This document shows positions 20,468 to 20,581 of a stretch of 20,581 nt of DNA, in pieces (the first letter of the stretch is position 1; every line of letters begins with the position of its first letter). Made by a program: the position numbers and the translations under genes. Source of the DNA: a virus; IMG/VR virus record IMGVR_UViG_3300024510_000155, positions 1 to 20,581 of that record; one strand, 5' to 3'. The notes beneath the pieces were generated by a model. The model saw only the letters and a program-made list of their open reading frames with translations. It ran no database searches and was not told the origin of the DNA.

Positions 20468-20581
20468 CTTGCTCCGCCAGTTCGCGGTCCACGTCGGCCA
20501 GCCGGTCCAGAAGCGTCGGTTCACGTTTGGGTTTCCAGAATTTCACCGCGGCCCCGACCACCACGGTCAGCAGGCCGATGA
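20277..20581 (-). CDS. Partial membrane-anchored coiled-coil protein, candidate inner spanin or holin-type protein
   Basis: The frame enters from the right edge and stays open to a TGA at 20277, for about 101 visible codons. The first residues (IGLLTVVVGAAVKFW) are the end of a transmembrane segment; KPKREPTLLDRLADVDRELA follows, then an acidic helix, which is a plausible periplasmic coiled coil. The lipoprotein at 20467-20270 is nested in its +1 frame. From about 20440 on, the reading looks less protein-like (Gly/Pro/Arg-rich), so the true gene could end by overlap rather than full nesting. The start codon is outside the window. Confidence 0.45.
   Translation of the reverse strand, partial: IGLLTVVVGAAVKFWKPKREPTLLDRLADVDRELAEQDAAAVNDRVESRLRLLNPKGGGDSVRPPSAAGERRESLPPAGQWVVRPGGADAGNDPRAGAKG

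Overview
This 20.6-kb, GC-rich window looks like about half of the genome of a temperate, podovirus-like phage. The host cannot be named from the sequence. The only direct host clue is a phage-carried copy of the 3' half of a tRNA-Lys (anticodon CTT) gene at 6375-6420, which I read as the core of attP. Phage genes lie on both sides of this core and are contiguous with it, with integrase on one side and virion genes on the other. The window therefore shows the unintegrated (circular or virion) arrangement, not a prophage edge.

Layout: (1) At 1-1773 on the minus strand is a tightly overlapping set of small genes: ribbon-helix-helix (RHH)-like regulator, unknown, zinc ribbon, one-TM protein, excisionase-type HTH, terminase-small-subunit-like HTH protein, and an open frame running off the left edge. 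(2) At 1774-1859 is a divergent control region with a tandem 9-bp repeat, an inverted repeat and back-to-back promoter-like elements. (3) At 1860-4894 on the plus strand is an early-type operon: a second RHH-like protein paralogous to the first, a DUF4942 protein, a DUF2786-like protein and four small genes with ATGA overlaps and repeated junction sequences. It ends in a strong hairpin at 4912-4944 that it shares with the converging integrase. (4) At 4952-6229 on the minus strand is the tyrosine integrase, whose 5' end contains part of a cluster of TTGGTGC repeats that look like integrase arm sites. (5) At 6375-6488 are the attP core, a rho-independent terminator for the late operon and more arm-type repeats. 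(6) At 6487-20581 on the minus strand is the late operon. Read in transcription order from the right edge it holds a lysis cassette (membrane protein with a nested +1-frame lipoprotein, a cysteine-peptidase-like protein, a second small lipoprotein), a tail nozzle protein split over two overlapping genes, a tail fibre, a small helical protein, two internal-virion-like proteins and a 2,094-residue giant internal virion protein.

How it fits together: if the genome is circular, the minus-strand operon starting at 1773 would leave the left edge through the terminase, pass through the unseen portal and capsid genes, and re-enter at the right edge, ending at the terminator next to attP. The two divergent RHH-like proteins sit where a cI/cro-type switch would sit, and no classical cI-type repressor is visible. 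The most interesting points are this possible RHH-based switch, the complete attP whose arm repeats overlap the integrase gene and the late terminator, the repeated junctions between small early genes, and the mosaic giant protein (ParB-like, ADP-ribosyltransferase-like and repeated coiled-coil parts). All family names come from reading motifs by eye; no database search was possible.
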